Shown in pieces: positions 27,601 to 40,600 of a DNA stretch of 42,500 nucleotides; position 1 is the stretch's first letter; the number at the start of each line of letters is the position of its first letter. Made by a program: the position numbers and the translations under genes. Under the pieces are notes generated by a model that saw nothing but the letters and a program-made list of their open reading frames with translations, searched no databases and was not told the origin of the DNA. The stretch is from Tubiluchus corallicola (taxonomy: Eukaryota; Priapulida; Priapulimorpha; Priapulimorphida; Tubiluchidae): positions 1-42,500 of the forward strand of contig JAQGDQ010000297.1 in NCBI GenBank assembly GCA_030141605.1, in the 5' to 3' direction.

Positions 27601-30600
27601 AGTTTTTGTCAAATGAGTCCATCTGTAAGCTAATAGTCATTAGGGTCACAGCTTTGGCAAACCCCTAGGCGGATGTAATGCTTCATGACTAATTGACTGT
27701 CCAGCTTTGTTTGTGTTTTTCAAAAATTTTCGTTCTTTTTATCAAAATTTTAAAGGACGATAATTGACCTACGTATAATCGTGCAAGAAATTCGGATAGT
27801 TATGCAGGCCTACGTTTTCCTTTCACTTTTGCCCAACCCATTTTTGCCTGTTGTTCCCGAATCGAGAACTTTATTTTTGATTACAATAACTTTCATTCTT
27901 ATTTTATATAAGAAAGTTCATTGTTACTATTAGTGATAATTTTACTGTTAATGCTTTTACACTATTTTTAAAAACTGCTGTTTTTTACTTTTCATTTTTT
28001 TGCAAATGTTGGAACGTGAAAGCCGTTGTCGAAGAAAATGGGCAAAAACAGTGAGTGTGTGTGTTTGTGCTTTAGCACACGGTGCTGAAACACAAGAAAA
28101 ATTTGAATGTTTAGTGTCTAACAGTTTTTTCCCAGTTATCAGAATTCTCCATTGGAGAAGGTGAGAATCATTGATGTTCCTATGTTGGGAACGAAGGAGG
28201 ACAGGGATTCTAATGTGTGTGTGTCAGCACTGCAGTTACAATTATCATATAGTTATTCACCAGGCACACAGTAAATGACACATTTATTATGCCATGTGCA
28301 TAAATAATTTGAAAAATAAGTATCATATAACCGTGACTCAGTCTTGTAAATGTAACGAAATGACAAATTGACAAAAAGTCCCAATACGTGAAATAACAGC
28401 AATTACACATGTTATATCGCCAAGCCTTTCCACAGTTCCAGCGATTGATGATGATCGTCAAAAGGTCAAGGGTTAAGTGTACCGGACAATGCATTTGTGT
28501 ACACTTGACAACGCCTCGCAGCCCATACTAGTGTTCTAGTAACAGTTTAACAGGCAGCTAGAATCTTATCTAGTTCATTTTTTGCTTTTGCCACACATCA
28601 CGTGACGGTTGTAACTAAGACGCGTTGCTGTGGTACACTTAACCTTTCACCTAGAGCAACTGCGCGTGCCCGCAATGAAACTGTGAAAAGGCTTGTTCTG
28701 CTGCACATGTTGGGTAATTATGCTCGTGGGAAACGTCAATATAATTAATTTCTTAAGTTGTCATCTAAGAACAGGCTTCTAAATGCAATGAAGTAATGAG
28801 TACAATGCACTTACATGAGTAAAATGCTCAAATGTGCTACCAATGAAAACTAAACCATATATATTGTGTAAGTTTATTAGTCATTTCAAATTATTGTGAA
28901 ATTTAGCACAACATCATGCAAACAAAGAAGTTTTTACAAACTGAACATCCGTATGGATTACCATGGGATTCACTATCAAGTGTATCGTGTATACATTTCA
29001 CGTGATTTCGATATTCGTTCCGGATGGTTTTGTCCGCCATACTGATTCTGAACTGTTTACCTTGTAGAGGAGGAACATATGAACGTGGCTAAGACACGTC
29101 TGCTGGTTCAGCAGCTCATCGTAGGATATCCTTGGCAATGAGTCAGCTGCAATCATGCCATAAATGTCAGCATTGAGCAGGTTTGCCGTTGAGTGCTGGA
29201 TTCTGGTTTGCAGCGTGACCAAGCAAAAGAGAATGTTGAACGTACCTGAAAAGTTCATCCTCTTAGCAAAGCGAAAAGTTGGGTGAAGCAAAAGAGAAAA
29301 ATATGCAAAGGATCGTTGTTCCATAACTAAAAACTCTTACTCAGTACAATCAAAAACTGGCAAACATTGTCAACTATTGTGTTGGAGGTTCGAGAAAAGA
29401 TGTCGTCTTAGCTTATTTTACATGTACGCTAGTTGTACGCCCTCAGTGCGTGGTAGCCTCGCGGGCAAGAGTGGCAAATAATGAACTACCTGTCCTTTCA
29501 GTGACAAGTGATCGATTATCTGATGAAAAATGTGAGAAAAACGACAAAAATGCTGTCTTAACTTGCACAATATCTTATGAATTAATTTTTTTTAGTAATT
29601 TTGATGATTTCTTATTTGTAAGATGCATTTGATCATCATGTAAAATACATTAAAAATATTCAATAAATAAATTAATTAATTAATGACTGTGCCACAATTT
29701 TCCACTCATAAATTTACTGATAAAAAAATAAGGTTGGTAAAACAGCAAATAAAATTTAGTGTGAAAATTCGAGGTCTGTTGTAATAGAAAAACTATAAAA
29801 AGATAATCGTAATAAAGAAAAGTACCATGAGATATTTTGCAGCTTATGACGTATTTTCACATAGAAAGTATGTAATAATGAACATCTTTGCAAAATGACT
29901 AAAACGATACATTGCTGTCTTAGGAAAAGGTACTATAAAACAGATATACAAACAAGTAAAAAAACGGAAAACTTTAATCGCGTTTCAAACCTGTTTTCTG
30001 ACTCATTAATATACTTGAAACAAACAGACGCTCAAATTCTGTTACTGAAACTTATTAATGTACATTAATGTAATGAAGCTAAATTAATTTAGCTTTTTTT
30101 CTCCCTATATACAAAAGCATTAGTTAGTTTAAACGTAGTTTAGTCAGTATAACATATTTTTACGCAATAAGAAAATTATAATACGGCTAGAACCGGCTAG
30201 AGTTTTTGTAACGTAACAATCAGAAGAATGCAGATGATAAACTACAAACAGGTAGCGTTGCAGAATGACTAATCTGATGCTACTTTTGATTTTGATACTG
30301 ATATTATTGATTATTCATTATTGACAATGGTTTTCGTGTTTTTTCCTCGGTTTACGAGATCACTGTAGCCAAACAAAATTAACAGATATGAAAAGTTCTA
30401 AAAGGAACAAACTAAAACAACATCAATGTAATCAAGAGAGTTTTGAGAGAAGAAATATTGGTAGAAGGTCCGTCAGTCTAGGCGAAATTTGTTCTAGTAT
30501 ATTCTTGTAGAGTTTCATGACGATCCGTTACAAACTGGCGGAGTGTTAGACTTTTTTCTAAAAGTCATCCCGAAAAACAATGAGAACAACTTTCAGATGA

Positions 30601-33600
30601 GTTTAGCATAAAAAATTGTTCTGCCCCTGTGGTTTTTTTAGTGAAGTGAATTGTTGTAAAGAAAATCTATAATTAATATTAAGAAAATTAATATAAAATC
30701 TAGAAAATATAATATAGTGTTATATAGAATAGTAATATAATATAGAAAATGTACAAAAGTCTATATTATAGAAGTGAAATGAAAGCACACACTAACTTTA
30801 AGAAATGCAGGCTTCAACTTCTTGCTAAGCTAACAATGTCACATTGAGAAATAAAGTACATGTGAATAAATTAACCTGCGACATTATTTCTACAAGCCAG
30901 CGGAACTCGTCCGTTTTGCCAAGTCATTTGTAGTATCCCCGCAAGCAGTTTTTCCTTTTGTTCTATACCTGTTCGGGACGTAGTTTTCGCACAGATGATA
31001 TTTTCACCTACTCTTACTCTCTCGGTGCACGTCACATGTCAAAAATATTCAATTTAAAATGGGTCAAATCACAAACCTCCTCCTCGAAGCTTAGCTGAGG
31101 TCAAACCCTGGTTTGCAGACTTAAATACAAAATGGCAATTGCTGGCTTTGTCTTTAGAACGTTTGTGGTTCATACACGTGTGTGCATAAAACGGAATTGA
31201 AACTGGTAGGATAAAATTTATACATCAATATCAACTACAAGCAATAGTATTAGAAGTATAAACATGTGCATTTAGAAGTACAGAAAAGTTTGAACAATTT
31301 TTATATAAATTGATGTAAGTAGACATCTAATTATATGCCTGTATAAGTTAAACAAAGTACCACCTATAATAAGATCAATCACGTTATTTACAACACATTA
31401 CTGAACTGCATTATAAGACTTCGGTGACATTTTAATGGATGCAATTAAGCAACAGTAAAAGTAAAGAAATTTTAACAGTTAATTTTTCTATCAGAATTTT
31501 GCGAGAAAACTCAAGAAGTAAAACAGAATGTCCGGTGAAACTATTTTCGTCAAGAATTATCAATAATTTCTGATTGTTTGCTGATAAGTGATTGATTTTC
31601 GTTCGGCATTGAAGTAATTTACGACCCCAATATCAAAATTGGGCCAGCAGCTGCATTTTCAGGCAGTTCTGTCATGGCTTAGAAGCCACACTTAGTAAAA
31701 ATTGATTTTCTTATTTTAATCCTCTACAGATGATTATAAAATTTACAAAGTTTCATTAAAATTAGCCAAAAAATTTTCCCGGTAGATAAACTGCAGACAA
31801 ACGACGCTGCAATAATAATCATAAAAAATATTGATTTTCGAGCTTTTTACTAATTCATGATTTGTAATTGTTGCGACACTCGTATATCTCTTGTCTATAC
31901 TTCTTGCTGAGTAAATTCGAAAATGCTCATATGTACTTAAAAATGACTTTTCACATTGTTAATTAATTTCATTTTAAATTTTACAAATAACTCATTATCA
32001 CTACTATAGATGTCATGGGATCATGGCGACACTCCTTATTCTTGCTGTATCGGTAAGTAATTCATATCTGTGGATAATTGTTCATAAGATTAAATCACTT
32101 ATGCGCGAATCGCGTTTGAATAAAGATGGTTACGAAATACAAGCATACATCGAGTCAAATATTATTTTCTTTGTTTTCACACTGCGTGAACATGATTTAA
32201 CACTCTGCAAACCAACAATCGAGGAACTTATTTTTACGAAAAAACGGATTGCCGGGCAATGGTAAATGATATTTTAAATGACATATTCAGGCAGCTGGGT
32301 AGAAAAACTCAGTAGGCAAGTAACTCAATGCTTCACATTCCGGACAGGTTTACTTTTTTGTTGAATATGCTATGAAACAAAATGTATATTCAAATTTGTT
32401 GTCGTGAGGTAGTTTAATAATTCTGGTGCCTTCTTCTATATTTACATTTTGAAACCATTAATGCCAATCAACACGTTGCGATTTCTTGCTATAAAAATCG
32501 AGTGTAAATCTATAAATCTCTTGGGTGTTTCTGATAAGTGTGCAAAGCTTGTAAAATTTAAAACATTTTGCCAGACAGAAGAACTTGTAGAAAAGCAATG
32601 TGCCATTGTTTGTAGCAAAAGTACTTACAGATAGACTTGTCGACATTGGGACTTGCAAAAATCCATTAAAATATTGCCATTTTTGCAACAGGTCCACCAG
32701 TCGTCTTCGTCCGTTGGTTTTGGTCTTGGAGGTTATAAGTACTCACATATCTACCAACCACGTGGATATGTGAAGAGCTTCAATACCGGATTCCACGAAA
32801 ACTTTGGGCAAAATAACGCTTACTACAACCGCGACAATGCGCTCAATGCTTACAATGCGGCAGACTATGCCAATAACGGCTACGGAGTCGGCTACGGTCA
32901 CAAGTACAACAACGAGGGCAAGCTTCACCGTGATCTTGCCTACAATAAGAACTATGGGGATCAAGCAAAACATTTAGGACACTATCAAGCCAGACACGGG
33001 AAACACGGAATTTATTACGGTGGCTTGTACGGAGGCATAGGGCCTGGACCAGCTTATGGACATGGAGGTGGCTATGGAAGCGGTCATGGTTATGGGGGAC
33101 ATGGAGGTGGATATGGAGGTGGAAAGTGGTAAATTTTGTGTCATGCTATAATTCTAATGACGTGTAAATTGAGGAGCATTTGGGTTCACTTATACTAGAC
33201 GTGTCATTGTGTTACTTTATGTAAGCTTATATCTCACCACAGTAATGACCAATTTCTGTTCTTCAAAGTAAAATGGCTTTCAAGATTGTAATTTTGCCAT
33301 AAATTTTCTTTAGATAATTATTCTTACATGTCTGTTATTTCTTAAAAACAAAATTTTTTAACTTTTGTTTATAACGGTTTGTTTGTTTACTTAGCCATGT
33401 CTTTGTTTTTTGTGTAATCCTTTCAGTTGTTGTCATTATTGTTGTTGTTTTGTTGTTGTTATTATGGTTGCCATTGTGGGTGTTGCTAATGCATTGTTGT
33501 CAATGTTGTTCTCGTTTGTTGTTGTTATAATTGTTATCAAACATGTCGTCACACTTGTGGCAGCTAACGTGGTTCATAGAGAAAAGGAACCGGAAGTAAA

Positions 33601-34172
33601 AGAAATCCGACTATAACGAAATGGAAGCAAAACTCGTCATTAATTTTAGTCTAACATATGATAGATTATCTCCGGGTGAAAAATAAAAATCAATAAATTG
33701 CTTAGGTTTTTAGTTAATAAAAATCACCTTGAAGGTATAGTCCGCCCTGGTGGACTAAAACTTGGTATTTTTCACTTATTTTTTTGGATTTTATATTTAG
33801 CTGTCATTATTGTCATAATTGTTACTGCTGTTTGTATGGCCCTGCCGCTTGTAATTAGCCTTTTTATCAGTGCTTTCGCTCTTGCTGTTGTTACCGTTTA
33901 ACTGTTGTTGTCGTGTTGTCGTTGTCATCATTATCGTCGCTGTTGTTTGCTGTATTGTGTCTCGACAGTTAGGCAATCTGTCATTGTTGTTCACGTTGCT
34001 GTGGCCTGTAGCAGTTATGATGCTTTTGAAGTTACCACTGTTTCTACTTTTGCACAAGTGTACTACCGTCTACGAGTTATTATTTGATGTTGTTGTTTTT
34101 GCCGTTTGTTATTTTTGTTGTGTTCGTTGTTTACTTTATTGTTGTTGTTGCTGTTTGTTTGATGATGATGTT

Positions 34173-34203
<31 letters not shown>

Positions 34204-34250
34204 GTTCGTTGTTTACTTTGCTGATGTTATTGCTATTGTTATTATTATTA

Positions 34251-34329
<79 letters not shown>

Positions 34330-34444
34330 GTTGTTGTTGTTGTTGTGTTAGTTACTATTATTGTTGCTGTTACTGTTTTTCGTGGCATGTGCATGATTTT
34401 GTTTGTACCGACGTTAATGTTTTTTCTGCTGCTGCTGCTGCTGC

Positions 34445-34498
<54 letters not shown>

Positions 34499-34615
34499 AT
34501 TAGTTACTATTATTGGTGCTGTTACTGTTTTTCGTGGTGCGTGCATGATTTTGTTTGTACCGTTGTTAGTGTTTTTTCTGCTGCTGCTGCTGTTGTTGTT
34601 GTTGTTGTTGTTGTT

Positions 34616-34672
<57 letters not shown>

Positions 34673-37600
34673 ATTGTTGTTGTTGTTGTTGTATTAGTTA
34701 CTATTATTGGTGCTGTTACTGTTTTTCGTGGTGCGTGCATGATTTTGTTTGTACCGTTGTTAGTGTTTTTTTTGTTATTGTTATTCTTATTACTATTTTT
34801 GTTTTTATTAGTAGATTTTTGTTAATAATAGTTGATTTTTTGTTTATCTGCTGCCAAGTTTTTGTTTTTGTAAAAATATTTGCTAGTGCAGTCTTATGCC
34901 TTACTTTTTACATTTCTACTGACTGCCAAGCTGTCAACAGTACTGCTGCTTCTCCAATCTCGTGATACGGCGTACTTAACATATAAGCACAATTGTTGAG
35001 CACCGTCTATTAGTTAACTGCAGTCTTTGTTGTGTCACAAAAACAAAACGTCTTTCATGTGCTCGTAAACACATAATAATTAGAATTTAGCCGTTAAATA
35101 GTTCAATTTGTTTGAATTGTATTGCATGATTTTTTTCACCTTCGTGTTCCTGTTTTTGTCGTCTAGTTCACGAAGTTTTCACGGAATTGCGCTATATGTC
35201 GATCAAACTGTGGAGTCGTTAATATTTTTAATGTTTTTATGTTGCCTTTGTTTTTACTTTAGTTCGTCACGCTGAGAAACATTTTTTTCTGTAGTACTAG
35301 CGATAGGTTGTTAACTTGTTATATTACAGTTTATTGTTCATAATAAATTAATTCAGTATTGTTCAATCTGTTTCTAACTTGTATGTTTGTAACTGTATAT
35401 ACCAGATTGTGTATTTTAAACAAAATTTAGCGAAGCGAATGATGATGGCGGGGTTTAAAATTTCACAATTTACAGTTCCTCTGCCCAATGAAAGTATTGT
35501 GAAAAACTGTTGCAAAAACCCGACATTTTAAATGCATTTTTCGAATACGCAGGCATTTTTACAAACGTGAAATTGAAAAAAGTTGAAACTTTAAAATATT
35601 AAAAGAGCCTGACTTTTCATTTCAAATTTTATTGTTGGAAGGTGTGGCTAACATTTACAATGTGCAGTAATGTTTATAAAAATGAAATTGAAATAAAGTT
35701 CAAGCTTTAAAACAAAAAAACTTGATTTTACAAATCTTATTGCCTGGGACGTGCGAGTAAGATGAACATGTACTTGATAGTAACACTGTGACACTTCTAG
35801 ATCCTACTTAAAGTTGCCATTACATACATCTCATAGACGATTAAAAAATTTTCGCTGTGTAAACAACCTTCACGTGATACACAGGAGGTATCAAGACTTC
35901 ACAGGGCCCAAGGCTGATAGATCTGTCTCGCCCTATCTGTATTGTGAATTTATGATTGGTTATGTACTGAACAGATTAAACAATTACTTGTGGTGTATTA
36001 ATAATACTATTAACCTAGTTTCTACATGAGCTTTGTTAATTACGTGTATATGAGCTACGCTTATATAAAAGCAGGCTGCGCAACTGTTTGTTGTGTAGTA
36101 CCTTGTACTTCTTCGTTATATGGCACTTATATAACTGCTGGTCTAAGTAGTAGCTGCCTATGGTGTGTTATGAACGGATACACATTTTCCGAGGACAATA
36201 AGAATTTTTTTTAAAATTGGACGCTTGAAATGTGGCGCCCCTCAGACATTGGCGCTCTAGGCTGTAGCCTAGTTAGCTTATTGGTTAATACGCCTGTGGT
36301 GATACATACAGCTGATAATGAGTTTACTGATCAGAATGTTAGGGTGGAAAATGTGTACTGTCAGGTTGAAATATTTAATCTGTTTCCTGTCAGTGAAATT
36401 GATCTTCAGTATTTATTAGAAATGAATATATGAAGTTAGATATTTCTGCTATTCATTTAGGCCAGATATTTCTGTATCATAGAAGCGCAAAGAAAAAACT
36501 CGAAGATTTGCTTAGAGTACGTTACCTCTTAGATGTTCCTCTTAGAGTACCTTAAGATGTAGGCCTACCCTATGACCGCATGTGTTGGAGGAACTTATGA
36601 CAGTGTCAAAAATATTCACACATTGACCTGAGCTTGGTTATGATACCCTATGTTTCAGCCTTGTAACCTATAGGTAAATCCTCCATGACCACGCTGTTCC
36701 TGATGTAATAATTAATAAGTTGGTAAAATATGCTAGCTCTTGCTATATGCTACATTGTCTTGCAAGTTTCATCTTTGGGTGATCTTGGAACGTGATCCAG
36801 TGTTTTCCACAGTCTCATTTTAATATTGCAACGATACAGGTGTACCTCAAGGGGCTCGGGATGCCACTTTCTTTTGCGTCCTTTACCAAATTAACCTGCT
36901 GATTCACCTAAACATACCCTTTCGTTTCTAAGCGCGCTTTTGAGTACTACTTTCAGTACTCTCTAATGAGTGATCTTAAACGCTCAGATTGGTTAGGTCA
37001 ACATACATTTATAAATGGGGATTATCTGTGCAAGATATTTGAGATATTCACATAGATAAATTAAGAAAAGTTCGATTGTATGTCATAGTGCTCTCGCAGT
37101 TAAAAGTGTAATGAAAGACGAGTAAACAGTAATAGTAATTGTTGATTGGTGGAACAGAAGAAATTTATGTTTACAAAGTGAACAAAATGCGTGTTTTTGA
37201 TTTTGCAAAGTAGCATTTTTTATTGATGTCAGTTTGCTCGTCGAGAAGGTTGTGTGTATCCACGCTATCCACGGTAGATTCATCTTTTATGTCCCGGTAT
37301 CACGAAATCCTGATAATTTATTATATTCATCTTATACACAACAATGTTATTATGTTTTCCCGTGAAGAACTTTCACCGTTTTTAACCCAAGTTTATAAAT
37401 CTGTTTACTTACATCTGCAGATTTTAGTGTTTCATTACAGTCACGTGCTCTTATCCGAAAAGCCCTTTCAATTCAAGAATGACCGAGTTTGTTCACTCGA
37501 AACGCAATAATCACGAAAAGAGGATCTTACTTAGTAAATCAGGAATTATTGCGTGCTTAGAAATTTAGTCAAGATAAGTTTCTGGCTTTACTAGCCATTT

Positions 37601-40600
37601 ATAGATTTTATTGCCGTTTGGTACTCAAAATACTTATTTCGTTTTCTTTAGAAGCTTAAAGCTCAAGAAACCCTCCACTTACATCAAGTTTAAAAAATTC
37701 GTCTTGAAATTTTGTACCACTTACATACTGATTTTTGCATGAAGGGCTTAAGTACGTCGTAACACTGTATAAAACGTGTAAATTTCAACTCCTGCGATGA
37801 CCGTTAGATGCAGCCATTTTGTTGGTAAGTCATTTGAAACAAATTTCGATAAAATTGAGTAAAGTTTGAAAAAATAATCAGAGTATTCGTAGCATACATG
37901 TTGCTAACTAAATAAAATTTTTAATTACTGTATCTTGTCAATAAGATCAAAAATATGTTTTTGGTTAGTGAGTGGCGCACCCTGGCGGGTGAATCATCGA
38001 CATTTTACCATTTGGCACAAACATTTTAAATTATTATTTCTAATTACATAAATCTTTCAACCAGGTAAGCGAAATACTAAGTAAGATTTAGGCGATTTTT
38101 CTGAAACCTTCTTCAGAAATCATTTTTCTTGTCCTTTTATTAACAGAAGGTTTATCTTGTGAACAATAAGCTTGAACTGAATAATCATTTTCCTCCGCGA
38201 CCTTTTCAACTTAATTAGAGTAATTAAGAAAAATGGAGAACCAGGTAAGGTTTTCTTTACGAAAATATTTCATTTATTAACTTACAGATACATAAAATAA
38301 CAAGCTTTTGTAATAGTAATAATGCTACATTAGTACCGCAGTAATAGCTGCATAACAATTATTTATTTACAACTTTTAATGCATAATTACGCAAAATCAG
38401 TTTTAGTAATGGTATATACACATGACAACCTTAAAATTTTGTACTTCCCATAACTATTCGGGTAAAATTACTTTTTCCAGAAATATAAAGCTTTTTAACT
38501 TGGGGCCATACTTAGGTAAATTTATCTATGTTTACTTAGACAAATACTTTTGAATACATAAGTGTGCTTACAATTGCAGTAGCATCATGTACATGTAATC
38601 TGCATTACGCGTTATGCACAGATATGCGATGCAAAAGATGGTCCACCATTATTCAATAAATTTACCGCTGATAAAACCAAAGTTATGCTTAGAATTTTTA
38701 CGTCATGCATAATTACTTGTTGATCATACAAACTAAATAATGCTTGACTGCAAATATTTTTATGCTTAGTTATGCTAAATTCTAAGCAAAAACAAAGTTA
38801 TGCTTATAATTTTTACGTCATGCATAATTACTTGTTGATCATACAAACTAAATAATGCTTGACTGCAACCATTTTTCAGCAGTATAATTATTAATACAGC
38901 AATGCACGTGGCGCCATCAGTTGTCTAACAAAAAAGAGAAAACATCAAAAATCAGTGCCTACTCACAATGAATACTGCAGTCAATTCATGTGTCTAAACT
39001 TATATACAAAAATAGATAGTTAAATTGTCTGTTTCCATTATAATTAAAGAGAATGTTGACGTAAATCGTCAAAAATTTTGTGTGAAAATTACTGCAGCGC
39101 CACCTAGCTACATTTGTTGGCAATGTTAAAGCACAAAGTTACAAATCCTTTTCTTACTAATTGTGTGACTTGAAAGGAATAGGTGCAACAGATTTATAGT
39201 GGCAACTGATTATAATAAATTTAAACACTTTTAGTCGCAGAAATAGTTCTGATGTAAGCTCTCCGATGAGCTTTCTTTCTATGTGGGAGGTTGTGGTCTT
39301 AATTCTGCGACCGTGTAGGCCTAATACCAGACATGAAATATGCTATTGCTGATTCTTCGACCAAGCACACAGAATAATCGAAGTAACATGCGGGCAATAA
39401 TACTAATCACTGTTATGTAGGCTAAAATTATTTATCTAGCGCCCGACGCATACAGAAAGAGGACCATGTCCAATGTGTTCACAAGAATAAATAAAATGAT
39501 AAAGTCGATTATTATTATTAGTATTTTGAAGGTACAGCTGCAGTTCCTGTTTACGTCCTTCAGGTACCATCCAATTAGCTGATTACGTAGCATGTTTGGT
39601 CATCCATTGATAGAGTTTCATATAAAGTAGTAACAAATGGTGGACCAACTGTGCACCATTCCTACATACCTCTCCACCATTCCTATATACCATTCTTACA
39701 TACTGCTAATGCTCCCCAGCCTGCTAAACTGCCAAACTGCCATGGATACCAAGCTAACTGCACGCCGAGAATGCTGCAAACTGTCGTTTGTCAAAATTGC
39801 TAAACTGCTAACAACGACATTTACAAAATGACAAACAGTTTCCATTGAGTACGAGAGACTTTAAAGATGTTTCGCTTTTTGTGATTCATTTCCGTAGTCG
39901 ACATTATATCATGCCAGTAGGTCTGAATTATTGAGTCTAGCTAAGCCCATGAAAGTAACAAATTTTCCGGATTTAATTTTATTTTAATTAGCTGATGTTC
40001 AATTAGAATTGAACTAACAAGACAGGTTCATCTGTATCCACTACAGCTTTCACTTCATATTGCCAAACAATCCTCATTAGAATTCCACGTCTCAAATGAA
40101 TTCCAGTTGCAGTCATGTTCTGTGAGACCTAGTTCTTTTCTAAGCAGTATTAACTCTCTTCTATCATATAATGTTGAAAAGCCCAGCTGAGTTTTAGTTT
40201 TGTGGCTTAAGAGTTCATTTGATGTCTCCACAGACGGTACGTTGTGCCACTGGATAACTGGATCGCTAACCATCTTCTTAAACTTCTGCAACAGACCCGA
40301 CGACGTCGGGTTTAGGATTCAACGTCAACATTCTGAGCGTGGTTACTCACAAAATCACTTGCAATGTTAGATCCGCAATTACCTGAGACACACCAGGAGT
40401 ATTGGCGCAACTAGTTAATTCTTTTCATATCACATACGTTTCCATACGGCCGTAGCAACAGTCATAGTCCATCTGCAAATTATAGCTCAATCATGCCTTC
40501 TCCGCCAAAATAACGTTAATTTTGTTATTAACTTTGCAAATTGTGTTTTAGGCTATAGGACTTTCGCTCAAGCTGTGTTTGGCAGTTCTCGTTTTTGCAG

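Larger units (their letters stand above)
21301..29060. other. Neuralized large intron, left part
   Basis: Mostly unannotatable AT-rich DNA. Apart from repeats listed separately it has a poly-C run near 22051-22062 and an 11-bp perfect stem (acatacccgag / ctcgggtatgt, 22373-22404). No exon of neuralized or another gene was recognised in this part. Confidence 0.5.

Noticed and set aside
33870-34825. Poly-Leu and poly-Val frames resembling membrane proteins
   Set aside because: Products of TTG/TTA/CTG trinucleotide runs in different frames.
36258-36320. A-box-like tagcttattggttaatacgcc
   Set aside because: No B box at the expected distance downstream.
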